A stretch of 14,484 bases of DNA, from NCBI GenBank assembly GCA_019689615.1, contig JADGHD010000057.1, positions 1-14,484 of the forward strand, given 5' to 3'. This DNA comes from Frankia sp. Lineage in GTDB: Bacteria > Actinomycetota > Actinomycetes > Frankiales > Frankiaceae. The translations under genes and the position numbers were made by a program. Numbering within the stretch: the stretch's first letter is position 1; every line of letters begins with the position of its first letter. Positions 6,650 to 12,576 of the stretch are shown one piece after another. Under the pieces are notes generated by a model. The model was not told where the DNA came from. It saw only the letters and a list, made by a program, of their open reading frames with translations, and made no database searches.

Positions 6650-7595
6650 CCGGGGCGGCCGGCTCGGTCACCGGCGTCAGGTTCAGGCCCGTGGCGGGCA
6701 GGGCCGTCCGGATGTCGGCGGCGAGCAGCGCCCAGTCCGCGGCCCTCGCCGACGTCGCCCGGTAGGCCAGCCCGATCCGCCGGCGCGGCGGCGGGTGGCG
6801 GAAGGTGGCGACGGCGAGCCCCCGGCCCTCGGCGACCTCGACCGGGACGGCCGACTCCGGCAGCAGGGTCAGGCCAAGCCCGCCGGCGACCATCTGCACG
6901 ACCGTGGACAGGCTGGCGCCGCGCATCGAGCCGCGCTCGCGGGCGCCGGCCTCGTGACAGACCTCCAGGGCCTGCTCCCGGAAGCAGTGGCCGTCCTCGA
7001 GCAGCAGCACCTCCTGGCCGCCTAGCGCCGCGACCGGCACCCCGGCGCCCCCGGCCAGTGGGTGCTTGTCCGGCGTGACCAGCACGAAGTCCTCGTCGTA
7101 CAGCGGCAGCTCGCGGACCCCCTGCTCGCCGGTCGGCAGCGCCAGCAGCGCCACGTCGAGCGCGCCGCCGAGCAGGTCGGCCAACAGGACCGAGGTCTGC
7201 GCCTCGCGCAGCCGCATCCGCGCCTGCGGCCGAGCCGCGCGCAGCGCCGGCATCAGCCGGGGCAGGAGGTACGGCGCCACGGTGGGGATGACCCCCAGGC
7301 GCAGGTCGCCGACCAGCGGCTCCCGGGCCCGCACGGCCAGCGCGGCGATGTCGTCGACGGCGGCGAGCACGCCGCGCGCCCGGCCGGCGATCTCCTCGCC
7401 GATCGGGGTCAGCAGCACCTTGCGGGTGGTGCGCTCGACCAGCTGCACGCCGAGCGTCTTCTCCAGCGCGCCGAGGGCGCTGGACAGCGTGGGCTGGCTG
7501 ACGTGCAGCGCCTCGGCGGCGCGGCCGAAGTGGCGGTGCTCGGCCACGGCCACGAACGCGCGCAGCTGGGCCAGCGTCGGGCTGGGCTGGGCCAT
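6588..7595 (-). CDS. oxyR: OxyR, LysR-family peroxide-sensing transcriptional regulator
   Basis: 335 residues from ATG 7595. The N-terminal winged HTH (about 6-65) reads LAQLRAFVAVAEHRHFGRAAEALHVSQPTLSSAL. The effector domain (about 95-300) contains LLEDGHCFREQALEVC with Cys204 and Cys213, nine residues apart like the redox cysteines C199/C208 of E. coli OxyR. Oxidation to a disulfide by H2O2 would switch DNA binding. It is divergent from ahpC-ahpD, the classical OxyR target arrangement in actinobacteria. The frame is open to 7682, but the added 29 residues precede the normal LysR start and would cover the promoter and OxyR box. The last ~35 residues (PAAPVSARPAGRRRSSASAG) are an unusual low-complexity extension, which carries the stop into the convergent transporter gene. 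Confidence 0.95.
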   Translation of the reverse strand: MAQPSPTLAQLRAFVAVAEHRHFGRAAEALHVSQPTLSSALGALEKTLGVQLVERTTRKVLLTPIGEEIAGRARGVLAAVDDIAALAVRAREPLVGDLRLGVIPTVAPYLLPRLMPALRAARPQARMRLREAQTSVLLADLLGGALDVALLALPTGEQGVRELPLYDEDFVLVTPDKHPLAGGAGVPVAALGGQEVLLLEDGHCFREQALEVCHEAGARERGSMRGASLSTVVQMVAGGLGLTLLPESAVPVEVAEGRGLAVATFRHPPPRRRIGLAYRATSARAADWALLAADIRTALPATGLNLTPVTEPAAPVSARPAGRRRSSASAGRASP

Positions 7596-7602
7596 GGGTC
7601 CG

Positions 7603-7608
7603 AGGCTA
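7603..7608 (-). promoter_or_regulatory. Candidate -10 (TAGCCT) for leaderless oxyR mRNA
   Basis: On the minus strand TAGCCT, a TANNNT match, is followed by exactly 7 nt (CGGACCC) and the oxyR ATG. There is no Shine-Dalgarno sequence. This geometry is typical of actinobacterial leaderless transcripts, with transcription starting at the A of ATG. Confidence 0.5.
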
Positions 7609-7619
7609 GCAGTTGATCC

Positions 7620-7634
7620 ATAGAAGTGGACTAT
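7620..7634. promoter_or_regulatory. OxyR box ATAG-N7-CTAT over the oxyR -35 region
   Basis: ATAGAAGTGGACTAT matches the ATAG-N7-CTAT half of the OxyR consensus exactly at the eight defined outer positions. It lies 11 nt upstream of the candidate oxyR -10, covering where a -35 would be, so binding would repress oxyR, as LysR regulators usually do to themselves. The second half of the full four-element consensus is not obvious on either side. Confidence 0.55.
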
Positions 7635-7751
7635 CAGACTGGCCCAATCTTTCGATTTCTCTTCTGAGTCTCGGCGAGGCACAGTAGGGCCACGGCTCCG
7701 GTGGGCCGGACCGCGGCCGCAGGCCCGGACCCCCCGACCGGTCTACCGGGG

Positions 7752-7776
7752 CCGGGCCCGTGTGACGGGTGCCCGG
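7752..7776. other. Stable hairpin in the oxyR-ahpC intergenic region
   Basis: CCGGGC (7752-7757) pairs with GCCCGG (7771-7776), and inside it CCGT (7758-7761) pairs with ACGG (7765-7768) around a GTG loop, leaving a 2-nt bulge. The surrounding 7636-7860 is GC-rich and has no gene. The hairpin has no U-tract and lies between divergent promoters, so it is not an obvious terminator. It may simply reflect GC-rich sequence. Confidence 0.4.
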
Positions 7777-7867
7777 TGCCGCCGCGGGTAGGTAGGCCCG
7801 GTGGCGCCGCGGGCCCGCCGACTGGGCGCCTCCCGGACCCCTTGCCGGGAAAGCCGCCAGATTCGCA

Positions 7868-7904
7868 ATAGCAGTTGCTACGTAGCTAGTAGTGGCTATG
7901 TAGC
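7868..7904. promoter_or_regulatory. Nested GCTA/TAGC palindromes, probable OxyR operator of ahpC
   Basis: Within 37 bp are ATAG (7868-7871), TAGCA-GT-TGCTA (7869-7880), the perfect palindrome GCTACGTAGC (7877-7886), and the near-copy GCTATGTAGC (7895-7904) containing CTAT at 7896-7899. The two 10-mers start 18 bp apart. OxyR tetramers read several ATAG/CTAT-like half-sites at about one-turn spacing. The cluster covers and adjoins the candidate ahpC -35 and -10, as expected for an activator/repressor switch. The half-site spacing does not match the E. coli consensus exactly. Confidence 0.5.
7875..7902 (+). promoter_or_regulatory. Candidate ahpC promoter
   Basis: TTGCTA (7875-7880) as -35, a 16-nt spacer and TATGTA (7897-7902) as -10 resemble a primary-sigma promoter. 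Transcription would start near 7909, leaving a leader of about 24 nt containing the ahpC ribosome binding site GAGGAG (7922-7927). Confidence 0.5.
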
Positions 7905-7932
7905 TGACCTTGGAGAGGACCGAGGAGCGACA

Positions 7933-8502
7933 GTGCTTACCGTTGGCGACGCGTTCCCCGAGTACGACCTGACCGCCGTTGTGTCGAACGACCCCGACAC
8001 CGCCTTCGTCCAGGAGACGTCCGCGAGCCACCCCGGCAAGTGGCGGGTTGTCTTCTTCTGGCCGAAGGACTTCACCTTCGTCTGCCCGACCGAGATCGCG
8101 GCCTTCGGGCGGCTGAACTCCGAGTTCGCCGACCGTGACTGTCAGGTGCTGGGCGTGTCCACCGACAGCGAGTACGTCCACCTCGCCTGGCGGCAGAACC
8201 ACCCGGACCTGGCCGACCTGCCCTTCCCGATGCTCTCGGACATCAAGAAGGAGCTCACCGCGGCCTGCGGTGTGCTCGGCTCGGACGGCGTGGCCCAGCG
8301 GGCGACCTTCATCGTCGACCCGGACAACGTGATCCAGTTCACCATGGTCACCGCCGGCAGTGTCGGCCGGAACCCGAACGAGGTCCTGCGGGTGCTTGAC
8401 GCCCTGCAGACCGACGAGCTCTGCCCGTGCAACTGGCAGAAGGGTGAGCGGACGCTGAGCGTCGGCGGGAAGGTCGTCCCGCCGGAGAAGGTGGCTGCCT
8501 GA
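7933..8502 (+). CDS. ahpC: AhpC, alkyl hydroperoxide reductase (2-Cys peroxiredoxin)
   Basis: 189 residues from GTG 7933, with GAGGAG 5 nt upstream. The frame is open further back, to a GTG at 7801, but that segment covers the promoter/operator and is not AhpC-like. Residues 36-56 (GKWRVVFFWPKDFTFVCPTEI) carry the peroxidatic Cys51. DELCPCNW (161-168) carries Cys164 and Cys166, matching the three conserved cysteines of mycobacterial AhpC. The enzyme reduces H2O2, organic peroxides and peroxynitrite in the cytoplasm, and is re-reduced through AhpD, encoded next. Two further cysteines, Cys70 and Cys112, are present. Regulation is presumably by the divergent OxyR. Length and motif order are normal for the family, and identification is very secure. 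Confidence 0.98.
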   Translation: MLTVGDAFPEYDLTAVVSNDPDTAFVQETSASHPGKWRVVFFWPKDFTFVCPTEIAAFGRLNSEFADRDCQVLGVSTDSEYVHLAWRQNHPDLADLPFPMLSDIKKELTAACGVLGSDGVAQRATFIVDPDNVIQFTMVTAGSVGRNPNEVLRVLDALQTDELCPCNWQKGERTLSVGGKVVPPEKVAA

Positions 8503-9047
8503 TGAGCGTCGAGACGCTGCGCGCGGCACTGCCCGACTACGCCAAGGACCTGCGGCTCAACCTGGGCTCGGTGATCAGCCAGAGCCGGCTGGGCGAGCAG
8601 CGGCTGTGGGGCACGGTCCTGGTGGCCGTGATCGCCAGCCGCGGCCGCACGGCCCTGGCCGAGCTGGAGCCCGAGGCCCGCGAGCACCTCGGCGACGAGG
8701 CGTACCGGGCCGCCCAGGCCGCCGCGGCGATCATGGCGATGAACAACGTCTACTACCGCTCGCTGCACCTGCTCGAGGACGACGAGTACGACCGGATGCG
8801 GGCCGGCCTGCGGATGAACGTCCTGGCCAACCCCGGCGTCGACAGGTCCGACTTCGAGCTGTGGTCGCTGGCCGCCTCCGCCGTCAACGGCTGCGGCCGG
8901 TGCCTGCAGGCCCACGAGCACGAGCTGCGCTCCCGTGGCGTCAGCCGCGAGGAGATCCAGGACGCTATCCGGGTGGCGTCGGTCATCCACGCCGTCGCCG
9001 TGACCATCGAGGCCGAGGAGAGCGTCCCGCGGCTGTCCGCGGCGTAG
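8502..9047 (+). CDS. ahpD: AhpD, alkylhydroperoxidase / AhpC-reducing thiol relay protein
   Basis: 181 residues. The ATG overlaps the ahpC stop by one base (TGATG), giving translational coupling. The active site is NGCGRCLQAHEHEL, with Cys131, Cys134 and His138, and Glu119 lies in DFELW just before it. This is the same Glu...Cys-x-x-Cys-x3-His relay as in the Mycobacterium tuberculosis protein, shifted by one residue. In that system AhpD passes electrons from a lipoylated 2-oxoacid dehydrogenase component to AhpC and has weak peroxidase activity of its own. It forms one operon with ahpC, closed by the strong hairpin about 28 nt after the stop. Confidence 0.97.
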   Translation: MSVETLRAALPDYAKDLRLNLGSVISQSRLGEQRLWGTVLVAVIASRGRTALAELEPEAREHLGDEAYRAAQAAAAIMAMNNVYYRSLHLLEDDEYDRMRAGLRMNVLANPGVDRSDFELWSLAASAVNGCGRCLQAHEHELRSRGVSREEIQDAIRVASVIHAVAVTIEAEESVPRLSAA

Positions 9048-9074
9048 CGACCGCCTCGGCACGAGGGATCGCCT

Positions 9075-9114
9075 GTCGACAGGCCGTACCGACGTACCGG
9101 TGCGGCCTGTCGGC
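9075..9114 (+). terminator. Strong hairpin terminator of ahpCD
   Basis: CGACAGGCCG (9077-9086) pairs perfectly with CGGCCTGTCG (9103-9112). The stem continues inward through a U-G pair to ACCG/CGGT (9088-9091 with 9098-9101), closing on a 6-nt loop ACGTAC, and it can extend outward by two pairs. It begins about 28 nt after the ahpD stop. There is no U-tract, which is common in actinobacteria. Confidence 0.75.
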
Positions 9115-9127
9115 CTGTCGGCCTGGC
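9104..9127 (+). repeat. Three tandem 8-bp units, GGCCTGTC
   Basis: GGCCTGTC at 9104-9111 and 9112-9119, then the variant GGCCTGGC at 9120-9127. Units 1 and 2 supply alternative right arms for the terminator stem. The left arm also lies inside a perfect 14-bp palindrome, GCCTGTCGACAGGC (9071-9084), so alternative folds are possible. Confidence 0.6.
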
Positions 9128-9195
9128 GACCGTTGGCCGACGATCTCCAGCCGTTCGGCGATTTATGCTGCTGTCACCCGGGAGCGGTCGATAAG

Positions 9196-9220
9196 TCACA
9201 TAGGACTGATGTGATAGGAC
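9196..9220. promoter_or_regulatory. Composite operator-like site: TCACAT-N7-ATGTGA plus repeated ATAGGAC
   Basis: TCACATAGGACTGATGTGA (9196-9214) is a 6-bp inverted repeat with a 7-nt spacer. ATAGGAC occurs at 9200-9206 and again at 9214-9220, interleaved with it. It lies in a locally AT-richer patch about 160-185 nt before the hotdog gene. It resembles a site for a dimeric TetR/GntR-type regulator. Whether the FadR-like protein encoded downstream binds it is unknown. Confidence 0.45.
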
Positions 9221-9381
9221 CATCGCCGTACGCACCCGGCAGGTGATGTCCCGGTCGCGGTGCCGCCGCTCTCACAGGACAGGGGCGCATCACGGACGGC
9301 AACAGCGAGCTGCTCACCCACCTCGGCGACCCAGCCGAGACAGCCACGAGCCAGCCCATCACCGCGTCCCTGGACGCCAGG

Positions 9382-10551
9382 GTGGCTCCGGTCACCATGG
9401 CGGCCGCCCTGGGCGCCCAGGCCCGGGACGCCGCCACCCCTGCCGTCCCCCGCCCGCGGCCAGCGAGCCCGTTCGAGGACGCGGCCGGCGTCCGGGTGCT
9501 GACCCGTGCTCCCGGCCGGGTCAGCGTGGCGATGTCCGTCCCCGAGTGGCTGACCGGCCCGCGGCCGGGCCCGCGGGTCTCCCCCGCCGCCATGCTCGCC
9601 CTCGCCGAGGTCGCGCTGGTCGCCGCCGTCGAGAGCGAGCTGCGCGCGGAGGAGCAGGCGGTCACCGCGAGCCTGCAGCTGCGTGGCCGCGGCCCGGTCA
9701 CCGACGCCCAGCCGTCCGACGCCGGCCACGAGCGGCCGCGGCCGGTGTCGTTCTTCTCCCCGCCGCCGGCCTTCCCGCCGCCGGTTGCACGCGGGCCGCA
9801 GCCGTACGCCCCGAACGAGCCGGTGGAGCTGCGGGCCGAGGCGGTCGCCGACCAGGACGACGACGAGCCGCCGGCGGCCCTGCGCCGGGCGAGCGTGACC
9901 ATCACCGGGGCATCCGGCAGGGCGATCGCCGAGGCCACGGCCGTCTGCGTGGTCGTGCCCCGGCAGGAACGGCCGCCGCTGGCGGCAGGCGGCCCGCCGG
10001 AGCCGCCGGCCCAGCGCCCGCGGACTAACCAGGGGCCGGCGCCGGCGCCGCCGGCCGCGGCGGCGCGCCCGGCCAGCCCGGCGCCGCTGCCGCCGAACGT
10101 GCTGCCGCTGGGCCTGTCCAGCCTGGCCGGCGTGGTCGACCACGCGCCGCCCCCGCACCCGCTGCTGGCCGCGCTGGACGCGACGGTCAGCGAGCGCGCC
10201 GCCGGCGGCGACACCCAGACCCTGGTCCGGCTGCGCCCGCCGGCGTGGCTGGCCAACCGCCGCGGTGGCGTGCACGAGGCAGCCGCCGCCGCGCTCGCCG
10301 ACGCCGCGATGGGCGTGGCGCTCGCCCGGGTGCTGCGCACGACCGGCTCGGCCGCGCACGTCCTCACCCTGGACCTGACCGTGCTGCGCTCGCTGCCGCG
10401 GGCCGCGGAGCTGGCCACGGTCGCCACCGTGCGCCAGGTCGGGCGACGACTCGCTGTGGTCGAGGCGGAGGTCGGCTGCGCCGACGCGCGCCCCGGCATG
10501 CTCGTGCGGGCGACGATGGCGCGCCGCAACCAGCAGCGCCGCCCGCTGTAA
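9382..10551 (+). CDS. Double-hotdog, PaaI-like acyl-CoA thioesterase family protein
   Basis: 389 residues from GTG 9382. The C-terminal hotdog domain (~255-385) has the PaaI pattern: N292 and GGVHEAAAAALADAAMG (H298, D307), then VLTLDLTVLRSLPRAAELATVATVRQVGRRLAVVEAEV. PaaI enzymes hydrolyse acyl- or aryl-CoA thioesters, with Asn, the HGG loop and Asp shaping the site; here HGG has become HEA. The N-terminal half (~37-195) looks like a second, degenerate hotdog (VSPAAMLALAEVALVAAVES... and LRRASVTITGASGRAIAEATAVCVVV), interrupted by a Pro-rich insertion. A longer Pro/Ala linker (~195-255) joins the halves. The start is uncertain. The reading frame is open back to 9247 and looks coding, but upstream in-frame starts are only CTG codons or a non-standard ATC preceded by AGGGG. 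ATG 9397 is another option. Substrate unknown. Confidence 0.65.
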   Translation: MAPVTMAAALGAQARDAATPAVPRPRPASPFEDAAGVRVLTRAPGRVSVAMSVPEWLTGPRPGPRVSPAAMLALAEVALVAAVESELRAEEQAVTASLQLRGRGPVTDAQPSDAGHERPRPVSFFSPPPAFPPPVARGPQPYAPNEPVELRAEAVADQDDDEPPAALRRASVTITGASGRAIAEATAVCVVVPRQERPPLAAGGPPEPPAQRPRTNQGPAPAPPAAAARPASPAPLPPNVLPLGLSSLAGVVDHAPPPHPLLAALDATVSERAAGGDTQTLVRLRPPAWLANRRGGVHEAAAAALADAAMGVALARVLRTTGSAAHVLTLDLTVLRSLPRAAELATVATVRQVGRRLAVVEAEVGCADARPGMLVRATMARRNQQRRPL

Positions 10552-10571
10552 CCGCGCAGGTCACCAGGCTG

Positions 10572-10595
10572 CGGCCGGGCTGGCGCGCCCGGCTG
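10572..10595 (+). terminator. Hairpin after the hotdog gene
   Basis: GCCGGGC (10574-10580) pairs perfectly with GCCCGGC (10587-10593) around a TGGCGC loop, extendable by a G-U and a C-G pair. It starts about 20 nt after the stop codon. There is no U-tract. Confidence 0.5.
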
Positions 10596-10632
10596 GCCTG
10601 ATCACGCCCAGCGTGGACCGGCCGGACACACA

Positions 10633-10660
10633 GTAAACAGATGTCTTCACGCTCTGTTAC
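10633..10660. promoter_or_regulatory. Imperfect inverted repeat upstream of the FadR-like regulator
   Basis: GTAAACAG (10633-10640) and CTGTTAC (10654-10660) form an inverted repeat with one unpaired A, in a clear AT-rich dip. TTACAA (10657-10662) and TATTAG (10682-10687) could be -35 and -10, but their 19-nt spacing is long. It could be an autoregulatory operator of the downstream GntR-type gene. Confidence 0.35.
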
Positions 10661-10721
10661 AACTTCGGTGTCACGGCGTGGTATTAGGCGATCCCGGTGA
10701 CCGGCCAACTACGGAGGTGGT

Positions 10722-11783
10722 GTGAAACTCAACGCCCGACAGCCAGTCCCGCCCGGGACATCGCCCTACCCACAGGGGGACCACGTCATGGCGTTACTGC
10801 ACCCGACCGAGATCGACAAGCGTCGCACGCCGCACGCCCTGCGCGTCGCCCGGGTCGGCGGCGCCGTCGGCACGGCGGCTGCCCGCCCGCGCGCGGCGAA
10901 GGCCGGCGCCCTGCTCGACGACGGCCGCGTCGGGCGGCACGTGCGCGTCCCCAAGACCGCCGAGCTCGTCGCGGCGCCCCTGCGCCGCCAGATCGTCCGC
11001 GGTGAGCTGGTCGAAGGTGACGCGCTGCCGCCGGAGGCGGTGCTGATGGAGCAGTTCGGGGTGTCCCGGCCGACCCTGCGCGAGGCCTTCCGGGTCCTGG
11101 AGTCCGAGGCGCTCATCTCGGTACGCAGGGGGGCGCACGGCGGCGCCCGCGTGCACACCCCGAACGGCCAGGTGGCCGCCCGCTACGCGGGCCTGGTGCT
11201 GGAGCATCGCGGCACCACGATCGCGGACGTCGAGGCCGCGAGGGCGTCGCTGGAGACGCTGGCCGTGCGGATGCTGGCGACGGCACCGGAGCCGGCGGCG
11301 CTCGCCCGGCTGCGCGCCGCCGTCGCCGACACCGAGCCCAGGGCCGGCTGGGCCGACGAGGCCCGCGGTGAGGCCCGCCCGGGTGGCGGGGACGCCGGGG
11401 GCGCCGACGGCCCACCAGCCGACCCGCGGGCGGCGGCCGACGGGTTCCACCGGCTGCTCATCGAACTGGCCGGCAACCAGACCCTGTCGGTGCTCGACGC
11501 GATGCTGCGGCACATCCTGGGCGCCGCGGCGAGCGTCCAGCTGCCGCCACCCGTGGCGGCCGGCGGGCAGCACAACGGCCGGGCCGACGCCGGCCTCGCC
11601 GACGGGCGCCGCGGCGGCCAGGCGGACGGGGCGCTCTCCGCGCACCACGAGGCCCACCGCCGGCTGGTCGAGCTGGTCGAGCGGCGGGACCCGGACGGCG
11701 CCGAGGCGCTGTGGCGGGACCACCTGGCGGCGGAGCCGGCCAGGCCGGACTCGGCCGCGGTCCTGGACCTGCTCGGCGAGTGA
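10722..11783 (+). CDS. FadR-subfamily GntR transcriptional regulator (winged HTH + FCD domain)
   Basis: 353 residues from GTG 10722 (GGAGG 4 nt upstream), or 331 from ATG 10788, which has GGGGGA 7 nt upstream and may be the better start. The winged HTH (~78-145) reads LRRQIVRGELVEGDALPPEAVLMEQFGVSRPTLREAFRVLESEALI and RRGAHGGARV, a textbook GntR/FadR domain. The effector-binding FCD helical domain (~165-340) keeps D169, FH at 242-243 and the late HEAHRRLVELVERRD and DHL segments, whose histidines usually help bind a metal. Two Gly/Ala/Asp-rich insertions (~208-238 and ~277-305) lengthen the FCD, and a 70-residue tail precedes the HTH. Such proteins respond to acyl-CoAs or small carboxylates and act on neighbouring genes. 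The thioesterase-like gene upstream is the obvious candidate target, which is inference. Confidence 0.88.
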   Translation: MKLNARQPVPPGTSPYPQGDHVMALLHPTEIDKRRTPHALRVARVGGAVGTAAARPRAAKAGALLDDGRVGRHVRVPKTAELVAAPLRRQIVRGELVEGDALPPEAVLMEQFGVSRPTLREAFRVLESEALISVRRGAHGGARVHTPNGQVAARYAGLVLEHRGTTIADVEAARASLETLAVRMLATAPEPAALARLRAAVADTEPRAGWADEARGEARPGGGDAGGADGPPADPRAAADGFHRLLIELAGNQTLSVLDAMLRHILGAAASVQLPPPVAAGGQHNGRADAGLADGRRGGQADGALSAHHEAHRRLVELVERRDPDGAEALWRDHLAAEPARPDSAAVLDLLGE

Positions 11784-11787
11784 CCGC

Positions 11788-11822
11788 CCGGGCGGGGCTG
11801 GCGCCAGCCACGCCCCGCCCGG
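11788..11822 (+). terminator. Strong terminator hairpin after the FadR-like gene
   Basis: CCGGGCGGGGC (11788-11798) pairs perfectly with GCCCCGCCCGG (11812-11822), an 11-bp all-GC stem. The 13-nt loop contains its own small palindrome, TGGCGCCA. It starts 5 nt after the stop codon. Confidence 0.75.
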
Positions 11823-11839
11823 CGCGGCCGCCGCGGGCT

Positions 11840-11858
11840 CGCCAGCGGCCCGCTGGCG
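11840..11858. terminator. Second hairpin in tandem
   Basis: CGCCAGCGG and CCGCTGGCG are perfect complements around a single C, which folds as a 7-bp stem with a GGCCC loop. It lies 18 nt after the first hairpin and is followed by GGTTCGT. It probably backs up termination, or it insulates the downstream promoter. Confidence 0.55.
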
Positions 11859-11900
11859 GGTTCGTCACGAGATGTTCGGATTCCCCTAGTGGTGCGGGGA

Positions 11901-11917
11901 ACACGCCGCTAGCGTGT
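11901..11917 (+). promoter_or_regulatory. Leaderless-type -10 (TAGCGT) inside the inverted repeat ACACGC-N5-GCGTGT
   Basis: TAGCGT (11910-11915) is followed by exactly 7 nt and ATG 11923, the same geometry as at oxyR. ACACGC (11901-11906) and GCGTGT (11912-11917) form a perfect inverted repeat that covers the -10, so a repressor bound there would block transcription. No ribosome binding site lies at a useful distance; GGGGA at 11896-11900 is too far away. Confidence 0.45.
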
Positions 11918-11922
11918 CGGGC

Positions 11923-12576
11923 ATGCCGGCCGGCCTTGCCTGGCAGTCGCTCCCGGAGCCAGGCGCGCTGGCGCTCGTCGACACGCTGTCGCGACGCGCC
12001 GCGGCTCTGTCGCGTCCGCACCCTGCCGACCTGCCGATCGGCGAGATCGTGGCCGTCGAGCGGGAGGTCATCCGCTGGCTGGACGCGTCGCGTCAGCGCG
12101 ACGCCGTGACCCGGCTGGCCGCCGAGAACGCGCTCGTCGAGCGGCTCGCGCCGGACCCGATGCCGGCGCTGCGGGCCGCATGCTGGCTGCTCGCGTCCTG
12201 GGCGGTGGTGCTGCACCTGCGCACCGGCCAGCCACCGGCCGACGTGCTCGGGCGGCTGTCGTTCGGCGGCGTCTGGCGCGGGCCGCAGGCACCGGAGACG
12301 GAACGGATCTGGGAGCTGCTCACCGCCGAGGTGCGTACCGGGGCGTTCGCCGCGCTCACCGACGACCCGGCCACCGCCTGGGCGTTCCGGGCGGCGGCCA
12401 CCCGGCTGCCCCGGTACCCGGAATGCCTGCTGCACCACAGCCTGGTGCTGATGCGCGGGCTTTGGGCCGAGCTCGGCGGCTACGGGATCGAGCCCCGCGA
12501 CATGGCCAGCACGCTGGCGGTCTACACGCTCGACCCGGTCAACCCGGCGACGGGCTCGTTCCGCCCGCTCACCTGA
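11923..12576 (+). CDS. Unrecognised helical protein, 217 residues
   Basis: Codon use is typical of the window, and the start fits a leaderless transcript at ATG 11923; an in-frame GTG at 11914 would add three residues. No known family was recognised. The sequence looks mostly alpha-helical: amphipathic helices rich in Ala, Leu and Arg (about 15-75), a hydrophobic helix around 83-97 (ACWLLASWAVVLHLR) too short and polar-flanked for a confident membrane span, and helices at about 127-170. Conserved-looking points are FGGVWRGPQAPETERIWELL, RYPECLLHHSLVLMRGLW and the C-terminal YTLDPVNPATG. No signal peptide and no obvious catalytic motif are visible. Its 3' end overlaps the convergent small-protein gene by 55 bp, so the two may affect each other's expression. 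Probably a lineage-restricted actinobacterial protein. Confidence 0.7.
   Translation: MPAGLAWQSLPEPGALALVDTLSRRAAALSRPHPADLPIGEIVAVEREVIRWLDASRQRDAVTRLAAENALVERLAPDPMPALRAACWLLASWAVVLHLRTGQPPADVLGRLSFGGVWRGPQAPETERIWELLTAEVRTGAFAALTDDPATAWAFRAAATRLPRYPECLLHHSLVLMRGLWAELGGYGIEPRDMASTLAVYTLDPVNPATGSFRPLT

Larger units (their letters stand above)
9048..9381. other. Intergenic region between ahpD and the hotdog protein, 334 nt
   Basis: The first third holds the ahpCD terminator hairpin and 8-bp repeats. From about 9158 to 9222 base composition drops in GC and a composite operator-like motif appears (9196-9220). From about 9247 the frame of the next gene is already open and reads plausibly as protein (LLTHLGDPAETATSQP), so the true start may lie upstream of 9382. 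No independent gene is supported. Confidence 0.5.

Noticed and set aside
7801..7932. 44-codon N-terminal extension of AhpC
   Set aside because: It would cover the promoter and operator. GTG 7933 has an ideal GAGGAG and gives the normal AhpC start.
9174..10529. 451- and 387-codon minus-strand frames opposite the thioesterase-like gene
   Set aside because: Ser/Arg/Gly-rich with no recognisable domain. The plus strand shows hotdog-fold patterns and normal codon use, so the minus frames are taken as shadows despite their length.
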